A stretch of DNA of 64,000 nt from Hydrogenophaga sp. GTDB lineage: Bacteria; Pseudomonadota; Gammaproteobacteria; Burkholderiales; Burkholderiaceae_C. A program made the translations under genes and the position numbers. The notes under the pieces are model-generated. The model made no database searches. It was given only the letters and a program-made list of their open reading frames with translations, and was not told the origin of the DNA. The DNA lies in contig NZ_JADMJO010000003.1 in assembly GCF_018780385.1 (NCBI RefSeq), positions 124,001 through 188,000 of the forward strand, written 5' to 3'. This document shows, piece after piece, positions 29,225 to 39,391 of this stretch; the stretch's first letter is position 1; each line of letters opens with the position of its first letter.

Positions 29225-31551
29225 CAAAAGGAGGTTCCGATCTGAAACTGGAATTTCTGGATTTTATCGCCGGTGAATTTCCGGATGGGGTTGGCGATGG
29301 CGAATCTGAGCGGGCCGACAGGCGAGATCCAGCTCAGGCCCACGCCCACGGAGGCACGCAGGTCTTTGGCATTCGGGCGTGAGTCGTTCTCACCGAACAC
29401 ATTGCCCACGTCCACAAACCCGAACATGCGCAGGCTGCGGTCGTTGCCGGCGCCGGGGAATGGGGTGATGAATTCGGCATTGAGCGCAATGCTGCGGTTG
29501 CCGCCGATGTTGACGGTATCCGTGGAGCCCGTGACCAGTGAACTGGGGCCGAGGGTGCCTTGCTCAAACCCGCGCACAGAACCCAGGCCACCGCCAAAGA
29601 AGTTCTTGAACACCGGATAGGGGCGCCCACCCAGGCCTTTGCCGAAACCCAGCTCGCTGTTCAGGGCCAGGGTGTACTGCTTGCTCAGCGGGTAATACTG
29701 CTGAAACTGGTAGTTCGCCTTGACGTAGCGAGCGTCGCCAGCGACGCCGAGTTCAGTGTTGAATCGCTGCAGGCGGCCCCGGGTGGGCACCAACGCACTG
29801 TCACGCGTGTCGCGAGACCAACCCACCGTCAGGGGCACGGTATTGCTGGTCTCGCCAAAATCGCGGGCGTAGTCGCGGTAGGCATCCGGGAGGAAAACGC
29901 CGGATTCAATCGTGGTCTGCTCGATACCCACACCAAAAAATACGGTGTCGGCTTCGGTGAACGGCACACCAAAGCGCAGCGACGTGCCCTTGGTGATCAG
30001 GCGGTAGTCACCCGTGTCGGTGCTCGACTGTGAGTCATAGGGCCGTGTCGTGCGGTAGTACGCATCGATGCTGCGCGAGATGCCGTCGGGCGTGAAGTAC
30101 GGATCAACCGTGCTGACCACCAACTGGCGGTTGAACTTGCTGGTGTTGATGTCGATGCCCAGGTAGTTGCCCGAACCGAACACGTTTTCCTGGCGAATGC
30201 CCGCGATGATCGACAGCTCCTCGGCCTGCGAGTAACCCGCACCCAGCGACAGGTTGCCGGTGGGCTTTTCCACCACTGAAACGGTGAGGTCGACCTGGTC
30301 TGGCGAGCCCGGCACCGGTTGCGTGTCGATACCGACTTCGGTGAAGAAACCCAGGCGGTCCACACGGTCACGGGACAGACGGATGCGATCGCTGTCGTAC
30401 CAGGCCGATTCGAGCTGGCGGAATTCGCGGCGCACCACTTCATCGCGGGTGCGGTTGTTGCCTTCGACGTTGATGCGACGCACATACACACGCCGGGCCG
30501 GCTGGCCGCGCACCACGAACGAGACACGCTTGTTGACACGATCGATCTCGGGCGTCGCTTCGACCTGTGCGAACGCGTATCCGAAGGCGCCGAAGTAATC
30601 GGTGAAGGCCTTCACGGTGCTGGTGACGTCTTCGGAGTTGTAGGCCTCACCGGCGCGCAGAGTCACCAGGGACTTGAACTCTTCTTCCTTGCCCAGGTAC
30701 TGGCCTTCCAGCGCCACCGACGACACCACGTAGCGGTTGCCTTCGGTGATGTTCAGCGTGATCGACATGTCCTGCTTGTCGGGCGAGATGGCGACTTGCG
30801 TGGAGTCGATACGGAACTCGAGGTAACCGCGGGTGAGGTAGTACGAGCGCAGCGTTTCGATGTCCGCGTTGAGCTTGGCCCGCGAGTACCGGTCGGACTT
30901 GGTGTACCAGCTCAGCCAGCCACCGGTGTCGAGGTCAAACAAGTTGCGCAAGGTCGATTCGGAGAAGGCCTGGTTGCCCACGATCCGGATTTCCTTGATC
31001 TTGGCGACATCGCCTTCGACGACGCTGAAATTGAGGTTGACCCGGTTGCGCTCACCCGGTGTGACGGTGGTCACCACCTGGGCGGCATACATGCTCTTGC
31101 TGATGTATTGGCGCTTGAGCTCCTGCTCGGCACGATCGGCCAGCGCCTTGTCGAACGGGCGGCCCTCGGTCAGACCGACGTCGCGCAGGGCCTTGGTCAG
31201 CACTTCGTTGTCGAATTCCTTGATGCCGGAAAAGCTCACATCGGCCACCGTGGGCCGCTCTTCCACGATCACCACCAGCACGTCGCCATTGATCTGCAGG
31301 CGGATGTCGCTGAACAACCCCAGGCCGAACAGCGAACGGATCGCGGTCGAGCCCTTGTCGTCGCTGTACTGGTCACCAATGCGGAACGGCAGCGATGCGA
31401 ACACCGTGCCGGGTTCAACACGCTGCAGACCTTCCACGCGGATATCGCGCAAGGTGAATGGATCGACGGCCCAGGCAGGCAAAGCGCTCAGCAAGGCGGT
31501 CGCGAGCGCTGAAAGGGTCAGGCCACGCAGACCGTTTTTGTTTTTTGTCAT
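29224..31551 (-). CDS. bamA: outer membrane protein assembly factor BamA
   Basis: 775 residues. A signal peptide ends at AWA near residue 28. Five POTRA domains (about 29-430; the first starts FTLRDIRVEGLQRVEPGTVF) are followed by the 16-strand barrel, which has the conserved loop segment GGLGSVRGFEQGTLGP. The protein ends in Phe (FQFQIGTSF), the usual outer-membrane C-terminal signature. It inserts beta-barrel proteins. Lies between rseP (12-base gap) and skp. Confidence 0.97.
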   Translation of the reverse strand: MTKNKNGLRGLTLSALATALLSALPAWAVDPFTLRDIRVEGLQRVEPGTVFASLPFRIGDQYSDDKGSTAIRSLFGLGLFSDIRLQINGDVLVVIVEERPTVADVSFSGIKEFDNEVLTKALRDVGLTEGRPFDKALADRAEQELKRQYISKSMYAAQVVTTVTPGERNRVNLNFSVVEGDVAKIKEIRIVGNQAFSESTLRNLFDLDTGGWLSWYTKSDRYSRAKLNADIETLRSYYLTRGYLEFRIDSTQVAISPDKQDMSITLNITEGNRYVVSSVALEGQYLGKEEEFKSLVTLRAGEAYNSEDVTSTVKAFTDYFGAFGYAFAQVEATPEIDRVNKRVSFVVRGQPARRVYVRRINVEGNNRTRDEVVRREFRQLESAWYDSDRIRLSRDRVDRLGFFTEVGIDTQPVPGSPDQVDLTVSVVEKPTGNLSLGAGYSQAEELSIIAGIRQENVFGSGNYLGIDINTSKFNRQLVVSTVDPYFTPDGISRSIDAYYRTTRPYDSQSSTDTGDYRLITKGTSLRFGVPFTEADTVFFGVGIEQTTIESGVFLPDAYRDYARDFGETSNTVPLTVGWSRDTRDSALVPTRGRLQRFNTELGVAGDARYVKANYQFQQYYPLSKQYTLALNSELGFGKGLGGRPYPVFKNFFGGGLGSVRGFEQGTLGPSSLVTGSTDTVNIGGNRSIALNAEFITPFPGAGNDRSLRMFGFVDVGNVFGENDSRPNAKDLRASVGVGLSWISPVGPLRFAIANPIRKFTGDKIQKFQFQIGTSF

Positions 31552-31563
31552 GAGGAAAAGTGT

Positions 31564-32928
31564 TCAGCCAGCCAAGCGGGCCACATCATTGAACAAGGCA
31601 ACGGACATGAGCGCCATGAGAACCACGACACCACCGCGTTGCAGGCGCTCCATCCAAACGTCAGACACGCTGCGACCGGTCACACCCTCCCAAAGATAAT
31701 ACATCAGGTGCCCCCCGTCCAAGACCGGCAGCGGCAGCAGATTCAACACCCCCAGACTCACACTGATGAGAGCCAGAAACAGGATGTAAGAGGTGATGCC
31801 CAGGCTGGCCGACTTGCCCGCGTAGTCAGCGATCGTCAGCGGCCCGCTGAGGTTCTTGATCGAGGCTTCGCCGATCAGCATGCGTCCCATCATTTTCAGC
31901 GTGAGCCACGACACCTCCCAGGTGCGCACCACGCCCTTGAGCAACCCGTCAACGGGTCCATGGCGCACCGTCATCATCTCGGGCGCCGCGCCAACGTAGG
32001 CTCCAATACGTCCCACCCACACATCGCCTTGCAATTCGGGAATCGGCTTGACCGTCAGATGGACGGTCTGTCCCTTGCGTTCCACGACCCACTGCTGTTC
32101 GCGGGCTTCACCGGCAGCGCCGGTGGACGCCCGGATCAACGCGCGCAGACGCTGGCCATCGGACACGGCAGCGCCATCCACACTGCGAACGGTGTCCCCG
32201 GCCTGCAATCCTGCGGCCGCAGCGGCACCGCCCGCCATCACCTCTCCCATCACAGGTTGCGTCCAGGGTCCGGTGATGCCGATCTTCTGGAACAGGGTGG
32301 CATCGGCCTCGCGCACATCAAGCTGGGCCAGGGGCAGCAGCACCGAGCGGGACACACCGCCCTCCTGATTGCTGACCCTCAACGTCATGTCTTCACTGGA
32401 CAGCGCGGCCTGGGTCAGGCGCCAGCGCAGGTCTTCGAAAGAGCCCACGTCGGTGAGGCTGTCTTCATCGGCTCCGGCCTGAGACACCCATTCGCCACCA
32501 CGCAGCCCTGCGCCTGCAGCCAACGAGCCAACTGTGGGGCTGGCCAGCACGGGCTTGGGTTCTTCAACACCGCTCCAGTTCACCACCGCATACAGCAACA
32601 CGGCCAACAGCAGGTTGGCCGCAGGACCGGCGGCCACGATGGCTGCGCGCGAACGCAGGGGCTGGGTGTTGAACGCGAGGTGGCGCTCGGCCGCGTCGAC
32701 CGGCGCCTCGCGCTCGTCCAGCATGCGCACATACCCACCCAGCGGCAAGGCACACAGCACGAACTCGGTCGGACTGCCCTTTTTGTGCCAGGTCAACAGC
32801 GGTTTGCCAAAACCCACCGAAAAACGCAGCACCTTCACGCCACAGGCCACCGCCACGCGGTAGTGCCCGTACTCGTGCACCGCAATCAGCAGGCCGAGGG
32901 CAACCACAAAAGCAACGAGTGTGAGCAT
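31564..32928 (-). CDS. rseP: site-2 intramembrane zinc protease RseP
   Basis: 454 residues. The active-site HEYGH (residues 18-22) lies in the first membrane helix and the third metal ligand in PLPVLDGGHLMYYL near the C-terminus. PDZ regions are between (GAGLRGGEWVSQ; AAAAAGLQAGDTVRSVDG). It cleaves anti-sigma factors such as RseA and signal-peptide remnants. The start is MLTLVAFVVALGLL; the opening continues about 107 codons upstream into the dxr end and is rejected. Confidence 0.95.
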   Translation of the reverse strand: MLTLVAFVVALGLLIAVHEYGHYRVAVACGVKVLRFSVGFGKPLLTWHKKGSPTEFVLCALPLGGYVRMLDEREAPVDAAERHLAFNTQPLRSRAAIVAAGPAANLLLAVLLYAVVNWSGVEEPKPVLASPTVGSLAAGAGLRGGEWVSQAGADEDSLTDVGSFEDLRWRLTQAALSSEDMTLRVSNQEGGVSRSVLLPLAQLDVREADATLFQKIGITGPWTQPVMGEVMAGGAAAAAGLQAGDTVRSVDGAAVSDGQRLRALIRASTGAAGEAREQQWVVERKGQTVHLTVKPIPELQGDVWVGRIGAYVGAAPEMMTVRHGPVDGLLKGVVRTWEVSWLTLKMMGRMLIGEASIKNLSGPLTIADYAGKSASLGITSYILFLALISVSLGVLNLLPLPVLDGGHLMYYLWEGVTGRSVSDVWMERLQRGGVVVLMALMSVALFNDVARLAG

Positions 32929-32983
32929 GGTGGCGGATCGTGAAGTTGAAAACGTGTGCTTCAGCGCCTGCGCGCCAACGGTG

Positions 32984-34168
32984 TCAGCGAGACAGGCGTT
33001 CGACCTGGGCTTGCGCCAGGTGGCGCGCCTGCTGGTCGATGGCCAGCAAGTCGGGCAAGTCGTTGGGCTTGGAGGGCACCAGCGCCTGCAAAGTTGCATC
33101 GTTGATGACGTGGATCTGATCAAAGCGCAACCGCTGTTCAAGAAACGCAGCCACGGCCACCTCGTTGGCTGCATTGAGCACCGCGGTCGTCCCGAGCGGG
33201 CCGTTGAGGGAGTCCCACGCCAGCTGAAGCCCGGGAAAACGCAGGTCATCGGGCTTCTCGAAGGTCAGCGCACCCAAGGTGCTGAAATCCAGCGCCGCGG
33301 CACCCGATGCAATGCGCTCAGGCCATGCCAGGCCGTAAGCAATCGGGACCCGCATATCGGGTGTGCCGAGTTGCGCAACCACCGAGCCGTCGTTGTACTG
33401 GACCATCGAATGGATCACGCTTTGCGGGTGGATCACCACCTCGATCTGCGCCGGTGGCAGGCCAAAGAGATAACAGGCCTCAATCACTTCGAGCGCCTTG
33501 TTCATCATGGTGGCCGAGTCGACCGAGATCTTGCGCCCCATCACCCAGTTGGGGTGCGCGCAGGCTTCATTGGGGGTCACCTGTGCCAGGGTCTGGGGGT
33601 CGCGCGTGCGAAACGGTCCACCAGACGCTGTCAACACGATCTTCTCCACCCGGCGCGACCACGACGCCGGATCTTCAGGCAATGACTGGAACACAGCGGA
33701 GTGCTCGCTGTCGATGGGCAGCAGCGTGGCACCGCCATCGCGCACCGCCTGCATGAACAACGCCCCACCCACCACCAGGGCTTCCTTGTTGGCCAGCAGC
33801 AGCTTTTTGCCCGCACGCGCCGCCGCCAAGCTGGGCGCCAGGCCGGCTGCACCCACGATGGCCGCCATGACCACGTCCACCCCGGCGTCGGTGCACACGT
33901 CGCACAGAGCCTGGGCACCCGAGAGCACCTGTACCTTCAAGCCGAGTTCTTGAACCTGATTGGCCAACTGCCTGGCATGCACCGGGCTCACCATCACGGC
34001 GTAGCGGGGGGCAAACTGCTGGCACTGCGCCAGCATCAGATCGACCTGCGTGGAAGCCGTGAGGGCAAACACGCGGTAGCGGTCGGGATGGCGGGCCAGC
34101 ACGTCCAGCGTGCTTGTGCCGATGGAGCCGGTGGACCCCAGAATGGTGATGGACTGCGTGGCGTTCAT
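32984..34168 (-). CDS. dxr: 1-deoxy-D-xylulose-5-phosphate reductoisomerase
   Basis: 394 residues. Second step of the MEP isoprenoid pathway, NADPH- and divalent-metal-dependent. NADPH motif [20 protein letters not shown] at the N-terminus. Metal/substrate segments are [15 protein letters not shown] near residue 150 and [22 protein letters not shown] near residue 212. It supplies isoprenoid precursors for uppS two genes upstream; ispD and ispF are at 56-57 kb. Confidence 0.97.
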   Translation of the reverse strand: MNATQSITILGSTGSIGTSTLDVLARHPDRYRVFALTASTQVDLMLAQCQQFAPRYAVMVSPVHARQLANQVQELGLKVQVLSGAQALCDVCTDAGVDVVMAAIVGAAGLAPSLAAARAGKKLLLANKEALVVGGALFMQAVRDGGATLLPIDSEHSAVFQSLPEDPASWSRRVEKIVLTASGGPFRTRDPQTLAQVTPNEACAHPNWVMGRKISVDSATMMNKALEVIEACYLFGLPPAQIEVVIHPQSVIHSMVQYNDGSVVAQLGTPDMRVPIAYGLAWPERIASGAAALDFSTLGALTFEKPDDLRFPGLQLAWDSLNGPLGTTAVLNAANEVAVAAFLEQRLRFDQIHVINDATLQALVPSKPNDLPDLLAIDQQARHLAQAQVERLSR

Positions 34169-34173
34169 GAAAG

Positions 34174-35007
34174 TCAGAGGGTGGTGAGCATCATCGCCAA
34201 AGGCAGCACAGGCAGCAAGGCGTCGACACGGTCGAGCACACCGCCGTGGCCGGGCAGCAGGTTGCTGGAATCCTTCACGCCGGCGCTGCGCTTGACCAGG
34301 GACTCCACCAGGTCACCGACCACGCTCATGGCCACCACGAATGCCAACGACACGACGGCCAGCAGCGGCCCGAAAGCCCAGAGTCGGGCATAGAGGCTGG
34401 TTGCGTTGTCCAGGCCTTGGGCGTCAGCCCAGAGCCAGGCTGCCGCCAGCACGAACACGCCGATGAAACCGCTGATGGCGCCTTCCCACGACTTGCCCGG
34501 GCTGATGGTTGGAGCGAGTTTGCGCCGCCCGAATGCCTTGCCTCCGAAGTAGGCGGCAATGTCGGCCATCCACACCAGCAGCAGTATCGACAGCAGAAAG
34601 CCCAACCCCATGAGGCGGGCCTGAACCATGGCGAGCCACGCGCAGCCGATCAGGACCAACCCCAACCACAGGCGCAGACCAGCAGGCCATGCGCTCCAGC
34701 CCGACACACCGCGCGCGAGCATGGCCATGGACAACACGACCCAAAGCGCCCCCACGCCGATCCACAAGGCGCGCCAGGATTGGTTCAGACCGCCCGAGAG
34801 CCAGATCGCGGCCATGACCGATCCCAGACCCAGGCCGAACGCGAGCGCCAGACGTGAGCCCACCCCATTGAGGCGTGCCCACTCCCATCCGGCCGCCACG
34901 ATGAGCAGCAGCGTGAGGGCCGCAAAGGGTTCGATGGAGGGATAAAACAGCGCGGGCAACAAGACCGCCAGCAGCAGCAAGGCGGTGATGACGCGCTGTC
35001 TAAGCAT
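34174..35007 (-). CDS. cdsA: phosphatidate cytidylyltransferase
   Basis: 277 residues, about eight membrane helices. Makes CDP-diacylglycerol for phospholipid synthesis. The C-terminal signature is complete: [20 protein letters not shown], then LDRVDALL. Start [18 protein letters not shown]; it overlaps the end of uppS by eight bases. Five bases separate it from dxr. Confidence 0.96.
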   Translation of the reverse strand: MLRQRVITALLLLAVLLPALFYPSIEPFAALTLLLIVAAGWEWARLNGVGSRLALAFGLGLGSVMAAIWLSGGLNQSWRALWIGVGALWVVLSMAMLARGVSGWSAWPAGLRLWLGLVLIGCAWLAMVQARLMGLGFLLSILLLVWMADIAAYFGGKAFGRRKLAPTISPGKSWEGAISGFIGVFVLAAAWLWADAQGLDNATSLYARLWAFGPLLAVVSLAFVVAMSVVGDLVESLVKRSAGVKDSSNLLPGHGGVLDRVDALLPVLPLAMMLTTL

Positions 35008-35770
35008 GTCGGTCGCCGCCCACGGCCAGCAAGGGCTCGGCTTGGCCGACTTGCTCCGACGTCTGGCCAAACCGGCGCTCGCGGCTGGCGTATTCCAGCA
35101 GGGCTCGGTCCAACTCCGCTGCGTCGAAGTCCGGCCACAGGCATTCGGTGAAAACCAATTCCGTGTAGGCCGCCTGCCAGAGCAGGAAGTTGCTGATGCG
35201 CAGCTCGCCGCCGGTGCGGATCAGGAGGTCGGGGTCGGGCACATGCGCCAACGCCAACTCACTGTTGAGGCTTGCCTCAGTGATCTCGCGTCCTTGCGCG
35301 GCGAGCCGCTGGGCGGCCTGCGCCACGTCCCAGCGTCCGCCGTAGTTGAAGCAGACATTGAGCACGAGCTTGTTGTTGTGCGCCGTGTCGCGCTCGGCAA
35401 CCATCAGGCCTTGCACAACGCGGTTGGACAGCCCACGGCGATCACCGGGAAAGTGCAGGCGTACGCCGTTGCCGCTGAGCGAGGGCACCTCTCGCGAGAG
35501 CGCCAGCACCAGCAGGTCCATCAGGCTGGAAACCTCCTCCACCGGGCGGTTCCAGTTTTCAGAGGAGAACGCGAACACCGTCAGCACCGACACACCGCGC
35601 TCCAGGCAGGCCTGGACGACGCGGCGCAGGGCTTCAACACCCTGTTTGTGTCCGGCCACGCGGGGCAACCAGCGCTTCTGCGCCCAGCGGCCGTTGCCGT
35701 CCATCACGATGGCGACGTGCCGGGGCAGTGAGGCCGCGGGGACGTCTGGTGTGGAACTGGGCTGGGACAT
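35000..35770 (-). CDS. uppS: undecaprenyl diphosphate synthase
   Basis: 256 residues, cis-prenyltransferase making C55-PP for peptidoglycan and LPS carriers. Motifs are HVAIVMDGNGRWAQKR near residue 18, TVFAFSSENWNRP near residue 64, and DLLIRTGGELRISNFLLWQ near residue 185. Family length is normal. Gap of 36 bases to frr. Confidence 0.97.
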   Translation of the reverse strand: MSQPSSTPDVPAASLPRHVAIVMDGNGRWAQKRWLPRVAGHKQGVEALRRVVQACLERGVSVLTVFAFSSENWNRPVEEVSSLMDLLVLALSREVPSLSGNGVRLHFPGDRRGLSNRVVQGLMVAERDTAHNNKLVLNVCFNYGGRWDVAQAAQRLAAQGREITEASLNSELALAHVPDPDLLIRTGGELRISNFLLWQAAYTELVFTECLWPDFDAAELDRALLEYASRERRFGQTSEQVGQAEPLLAVGGDRHA

Positions 35771-35806
35771 GTATTGCGGTGCGTAGGGTTGCAGACAGAC
35801 CTGCCG

Positions 35807-36367
35807 TCAGACCGCCATGATGTCCTGCTCCTTGCCGGCCACGAGGCGGTCCACCTCGTTGATGACGCGATCGGTGAGCTTCTGGATGTCTTCTTGCGAA
35901 CGGCGATCGTCGTCCTCGGACGCCAGCTTTTCCTTCACCAGTTTCTTCACCTGTTCGTTGGCATCGCGCCGCAGGTTGCGGATCGCGATCTTGGCGGCTT
36001 CGCCGTCACCTCGCACAACCTTGGTGAGCTCCTTGCGGCGTTCTTCGGTCATGGGTGGCATCGGCACACGGATCAGGTCGCCCTGGCTTGAGGGGTTCAA
36101 GCCCAGGTCGGACTCGCGAATGGCTTTCTCGATCTTGGCTCCCATGCCCTTTTCCCAGGGCGCCACACCAATCGTGCGCGAATCGAGCAAGGTGAGGTTG
36201 GCCACCTGAGACAAGGGCAGCATGGCGCCGTAGTAATCCACGTGCACGGTGTCGAGCAGCGCGGGATTGGGGCGACCGGTGCGGATCTTGGTCAGTCCGT
36301 TCTTGAACGCTTCAACCGACTGCATCATCTTGTGCTCGGCGGTTTTGCGAATGTCATCAACGCTCAT
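35807..36367 (-). CDS. frr: ribosome recycling factor
   Basis: 186 residues. Splits post-termination ribosomes with EF-G. Typical start [21 protein letters not shown], then [13 protein letters not shown] and the C-terminal helix [27 protein letters not shown]-like Shine-Dalgarno upstream; 41 bases after pyrH. Confidence 0.98.
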   Translation of the reverse strand: MSVDDIRKTAEHKMMQSVEAFKNGLTKIRTGRPNPALLDTVHVDYYGAMLPLSQVANLTLLDSRTIGVAPWEKGMGAKIEKAIRESDLGLNPSSQGDLIRVPMPPMTEERRKELTKVVRGDGEAAKIAIRNLRRDANEQVKKLVKEKLASEDDDRRSQEDIQKLTDRVINEVDRLVAGKEQDIMAV

Positions 36368-36408
36368 GAAAACTCCTCATTTCAGCAAGTGGTGCGCGCC
36401 TTGGGGCG

Positions 36409-37119
36409 TCACACGTGAACCAACGTGCCTTCGTCCTTGCCCATCACCACATCGCGCAGCGCGCCGGGCTTGAAAATCGAAAATACCTTGACCGGCAGTT
36501 TCTGATCGCGGCACAGGGCAAACGCCGTGGCATCCATGACCTGCAGGTTCTTGCTCATGGCCTCGTCGAAGCTGATCGAGGCATAGCGGGTGGCGGTGGG
36601 GTCCTTGTTCGGATCGGCGCTGTACACGCCATCCACCTTGGTGGCCTTGAGCACGATCTCGGCACCGATCTCGGCGCCACGCAAGGCGGCGGCCGTGTCG
36701 GTGGTGAAGAACGGATTGCCCGTACCGGCAGCAAACACCACGACCTTGCCCTCTTCCAGGTACTGAAGCGCCTTCGGGCGCACATAGGGCTCGACCACCT
36801 GCTCGATGGCGATGGCCGACATCACGCGGGCCACCAAACCGGCCTTGTCCATGGTGTCTGCCAGCGCCAGCGAGTTCATCACGGTGGCCAGCATGCCCAT
36901 GTAGTCGGCAGTGGCGCGGTCCATGCCGACCGAACCACCCGCCACGCCACGGAAGATGTTGCCACCCCCGATGACGATGGCCACCTGGACGCCCAGGCGG
37001 GTGACTTCTGCGATTTCTTCCACCATGCGCACGATGGTGGCCCGATTGATGCCAAAGGCGTCGTCGCCCATGAGGGCTTCACCCGACAACTTCAACAGAA
37101 TCCGTTTGTAGGCAGGCAT
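36409..37119 (-). CDS. pyrH: UMP kinase
   Basis: 236 residues, amino-acid-kinase fold, hexameric in the family. Phosphorylates UMP to UDP. Starts [20 protein letters not shown]; conserved [16 protein letters not shown] near residue 50 and [19 protein letters not shown] near residue 132. Upstream extension (78 codons) overlaps the tsf terminator and is rejected. A 148-base gap with a terminator separates it from tsf, so it may have an additional promoter. Confidence 0.97.
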   Translation of the reverse strand: MPAYKRILLKLSGEALMGDDAFGINRATIVRMVEEIAEVTRLGVQVAIVIGGGNIFRGVAGGSVGMDRATADYMGMLATVMNSLALADTMDKAGLVARVMSAIAIEQVVEPYVRPKALQYLEEGKVVVFAAGTGNPFFTTDTAAALRGAEIGAEIVLKATKVDGVYSADPNKDPTATRYASISFDEAMSKNLQVMDATAFALCRDQKLPVKVFSIFKPGALRDVVMGKDEGTLVHV

Positions 37120-37201
37120 GTGACAACTTTCAGGAAGCGAAAACACAAAATTCAACCGGCAAGTGTACCGAGGAGCCACTCCCCCTCGGTGCCGGTTACA
37201 C

Positions 37202-37235
37202 ACAAGACAACGGGCCTTGCGGCCCGTTGTCTTGT
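37202..37235 (-). terminator. hairpin between tsf and pyrH
   Basis: Perfect 15-bp stem (37202-37216 with 37221-37235), tetraloop TTGC on the plus strand. The minus-strand 3' side continues GTGTAACC, so the U tract is weak. It probably terminates or stabilises the tsf message. Confidence 0.65.
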
Positions 37236-37267
37236 TCAGGGCAGCAACGGCCGCCGCAACAGAACGC

Positions 37268-38185
37268 TCAGGCGCCCTTGGCTGCAGCGACCTGGGCGGC
37301 CACTTCGGCAGCGAAGTCGTCCACCTTCTTCTCGATGCCCTCGCCCACCACATACAGGGTGAAACCCTTGACCGTGGTGCCGACGGCCTTGAGCATGGCT
37401 TCGACGGTCTGCTTGTCGTTCTTCACGAAGGGCTGGTTGAACAGCGACACTTCCTTGAGGTACTTCTGCACAGCGCCGTCGATGCGCTTGGCCACGATCT
37501 CGGCGCTTTGTGCCGGTTTGCCAGCCGCCACCAGCTCCTTGTTGGCTTCATCTGCCTTGGCCGTGGCCACGGAGCGCTCGCGCTCGATGAACTCGGCGGG
37601 CACGTCGTTGCTGGTCAGGGCGACGGGTTTCATGGCGGCCACGTGCATGGCAACGTCCTTGGCAGCCGCTTCTTCGCCGTCAAACTCCACCACCACACCG
37701 ATACGGGTGCCGTGCAGGTAGCTGGCCAGCTTGGTGGAGCCACTGTAGGCCTTGAAGCGGCGGAACGACATGTTCTCGCCGATCTTGCCGATCAGGCCCT
37801 TGCGCACGTCTTCCAGGGTGGGGCCGAAGCCGTCCTGGCTGTAAGGCAAGGCGCCCAGCGCGGCGACATCGGCAGGCTGGTGCTTGGCCACGAGCTCAGC
37901 GGCAGCGTTGGCCAGGGCCAGGAAGCTGTCGTTCTTGGTAACGAAGTCGGTTTCGCAGTTGACTTCGATCAGGCCGCCGGTGGTGCCTTGGATGAAGCTG
38001 GCCACGACGCCTTCGGCCGTCACGCGGCTGGCGGCCTTGCCGGCCTTGGTGCCGAGCTTGACGCGCAGCAACTCTTCGGCCTTGGCCATGTCGCCTTCGG
38101 CTTCGGTCAGCGCTTTCTTGCACTCCATCATGGGAGCGTCGGTCTTGGCGCGCAGTTCGGCGACCATGCTTGCGGTAATTGCCAT
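37268..38185 (-). CDS. tsf: translation elongation factor Ts
   Basis: 305 residues. Nucleotide exchange factor for EF-Tu. N-terminal UBA-like [20 protein letters not shown] and the signature [18 protein letters not shown] near residue 80 are clear. Starts 113 bases after rpsB, with an intergenic terminator; 18 more codons upstream are open but atypical. Confidence 0.98.
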   Translation of the reverse strand: MAITASMVAELRAKTDAPMMECKKALTEAEGDMAKAEELLRVKLGTKAGKAASRVTAEGVVASFIQGTTGGLIEVNCETDFVTKNDSFLALANAAAELVAKHQPADVAALGALPYSQDGFGPTLEDVRKGLIGKIGENMSFRRFKAYSGSTKLASYLHGTRIGVVVEFDGEEAAAKDVAMHVAAMKPVALTSNDVPAEFIERERSVATAKADEANKELVAAGKPAQSAEIVAKRIDGAVQKYLKEVSLFNQPFVKNDKQTVEAMLKAVGTTVKGFTLYVVGEGIEKKVDDFAAEVAAQVAAAKGA

Positions 38186-38249
38186 CAGTGTTCTCCTTGG
38201 CGCCGCCTCACGCAGGTGGGTGAGATCGGCCATGTTCAATGATCGGTTT

Positions 38250-38278
38250 TCGTGTGAAAAAGGGGCTCACGAGCCCCT
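38250..38278 (-). terminator. attenuator-type terminator between rpsB and tsf
   Basis: Minus-strand stem AGGGGCT/AGCCCCT (38261-38267 with 38272-38278), tetraloop, then TTTTTCACACG. It probably tunes the tsf:rpsB ratio. Confidence 0.75.
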
Positions 38279-38298
38279 CTTTCATGGGAGCAACGCCT

Positions 38299-39054
38299 TC
38301 AAGCGGCGGTGTTTTCCTTGACTTCGACGAACTCGTCGGCGCCTTCGGAGGCAACAGCCTTCACGACGTCGTTGACGGCGTTGCTGCGGCCTTCGAGGAT
38401 GGCGTCCGCGATGCCGCGGGCATACAGAGCCACGGCGCGCGCCGAGTCATCGTTGCCGGGGATCACGTAGTCGATGCCCACGGGCGAGTGGTTGGTGTCC
38501 ACCACGCCAACCAGCGGGATGCCCAGCTTCTGCGCTTCAAGCACGGCGATCTTGTGGAAGCCCACGTCGATCACGAAGATGGCGTCGGGCAGGGCCGTCA
38601 TGTCCTGAATGCCGCCGATGTCCTTTTCCAGCTTTTCCATTTCACGGGAGAAGGTCAGCTGTTCTTTCTTGGTCATGCTGTCCAGGCCGCCTTCTTTCTG
38701 GGCCTGCATGTCCTTCAGACGCTTGATCGAGGTCTTGACGGTCTTGAAGTTGGTCAGCATGCCGCCGAGCCAGCGCTGGTCGACGAAAGGCACGCCGGCG
38801 CGGCGGGCTTCCTGGGCCACGATGTCGCGCGACTGGCGCTTGGTACCCACCATCAGGATGGTGCCGCGGTTGGCGGAGAGCTGACGCACGAACTTGGCCG
38901 CGTCCTCAAACAGAGGCAGCGTCTTTTCGAGGTTGACGATGTGGATTTTGTTGCGGTGACCGAAGATGTACGGAGCCATCTTGGGGTTCCAGAAGCGGGT
39001 TTGGTGACCAAAATGGACACCGGCTTCCAGCATTTCGCGCATGGAGATAGACAT
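38299..39054 (-). CDS. rpsB: 30S ribosomal protein S2
   Basis: 251 residues. Start [21 protein letters not shown]2 signatures [20 protein letters not shown] and [21 protein letters not shown]. First gene of the long minus-strand block. A strong extended -10 promoter lies about 170 bases upstream. Confidence 0.99.
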   Translation of the reverse strand: MSISMREMLEAGVHFGHQTRFWNPKMAPYIFGHRNKIHIVNLEKTLPLFEDAAKFVRQLSANRGTILMVGTKRQSRDIVAQEARRAGVPFVDQRWLGGMLTNFKTVKTSIKRLKDMQAQKEGGLDSMTKKEQLTFSREMEKLEKDIGGIQDMTALPDAIFVIDVGFHKIAVLEAQKLGIPLVGVVDTNHSPVGIDYVIPGNDDSARAVALYARGIADAILEGRSNAVNDVVKAVASEGADEFVEVKENTAA

Positions 39055-39222
39055 GAGTTAACTTTCCAGAGGTTGAGTCTAAAATCCAGCCCCGATCACC
39101 TGATGGCCACCCAATCGATTCTGATTCGGTCGCCGCAGACGACACCCGGTTGGGCTGGTTTGCGATTTGCCCTGCGAGTCTGATGGGACTGCTGTCCCGC
39201 CTGTCACTTGCAAAGCCTGTCG

Positions 39223-39250
39223 ATTATAGCAGTCTGGTCCCTTCCTTCAG
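39223..39250 (-). promoter_or_regulatory. rpsB promoter with extended -10
   Basis: TGCTATAAT (-10 at 39223-39228, minus strand) with CTGAAG 16 bases upstream as a weak -35. It would give a leader of about 160 bases before rpsB, a possible S2 autoregulation site. The rest of the 337-base gap to 39391 shows no gene; it must also hold the promoter for the divergent FAD dehydrogenase. Confidence 0.65.
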
Positions 39251-39391
39251 CCATCACCTCCGGGCGTGCCGCTTGTGCGCCACCCGGGAACTTTGCGTGC
39301 CTCCGTCCATGCCTGACACCGTGCCAAGCCCCTTGAGCTTTGAGCAGCACCTGCCGCTCACCGGCAGAATGCAGTTTTCAGGGAGTCAGGT

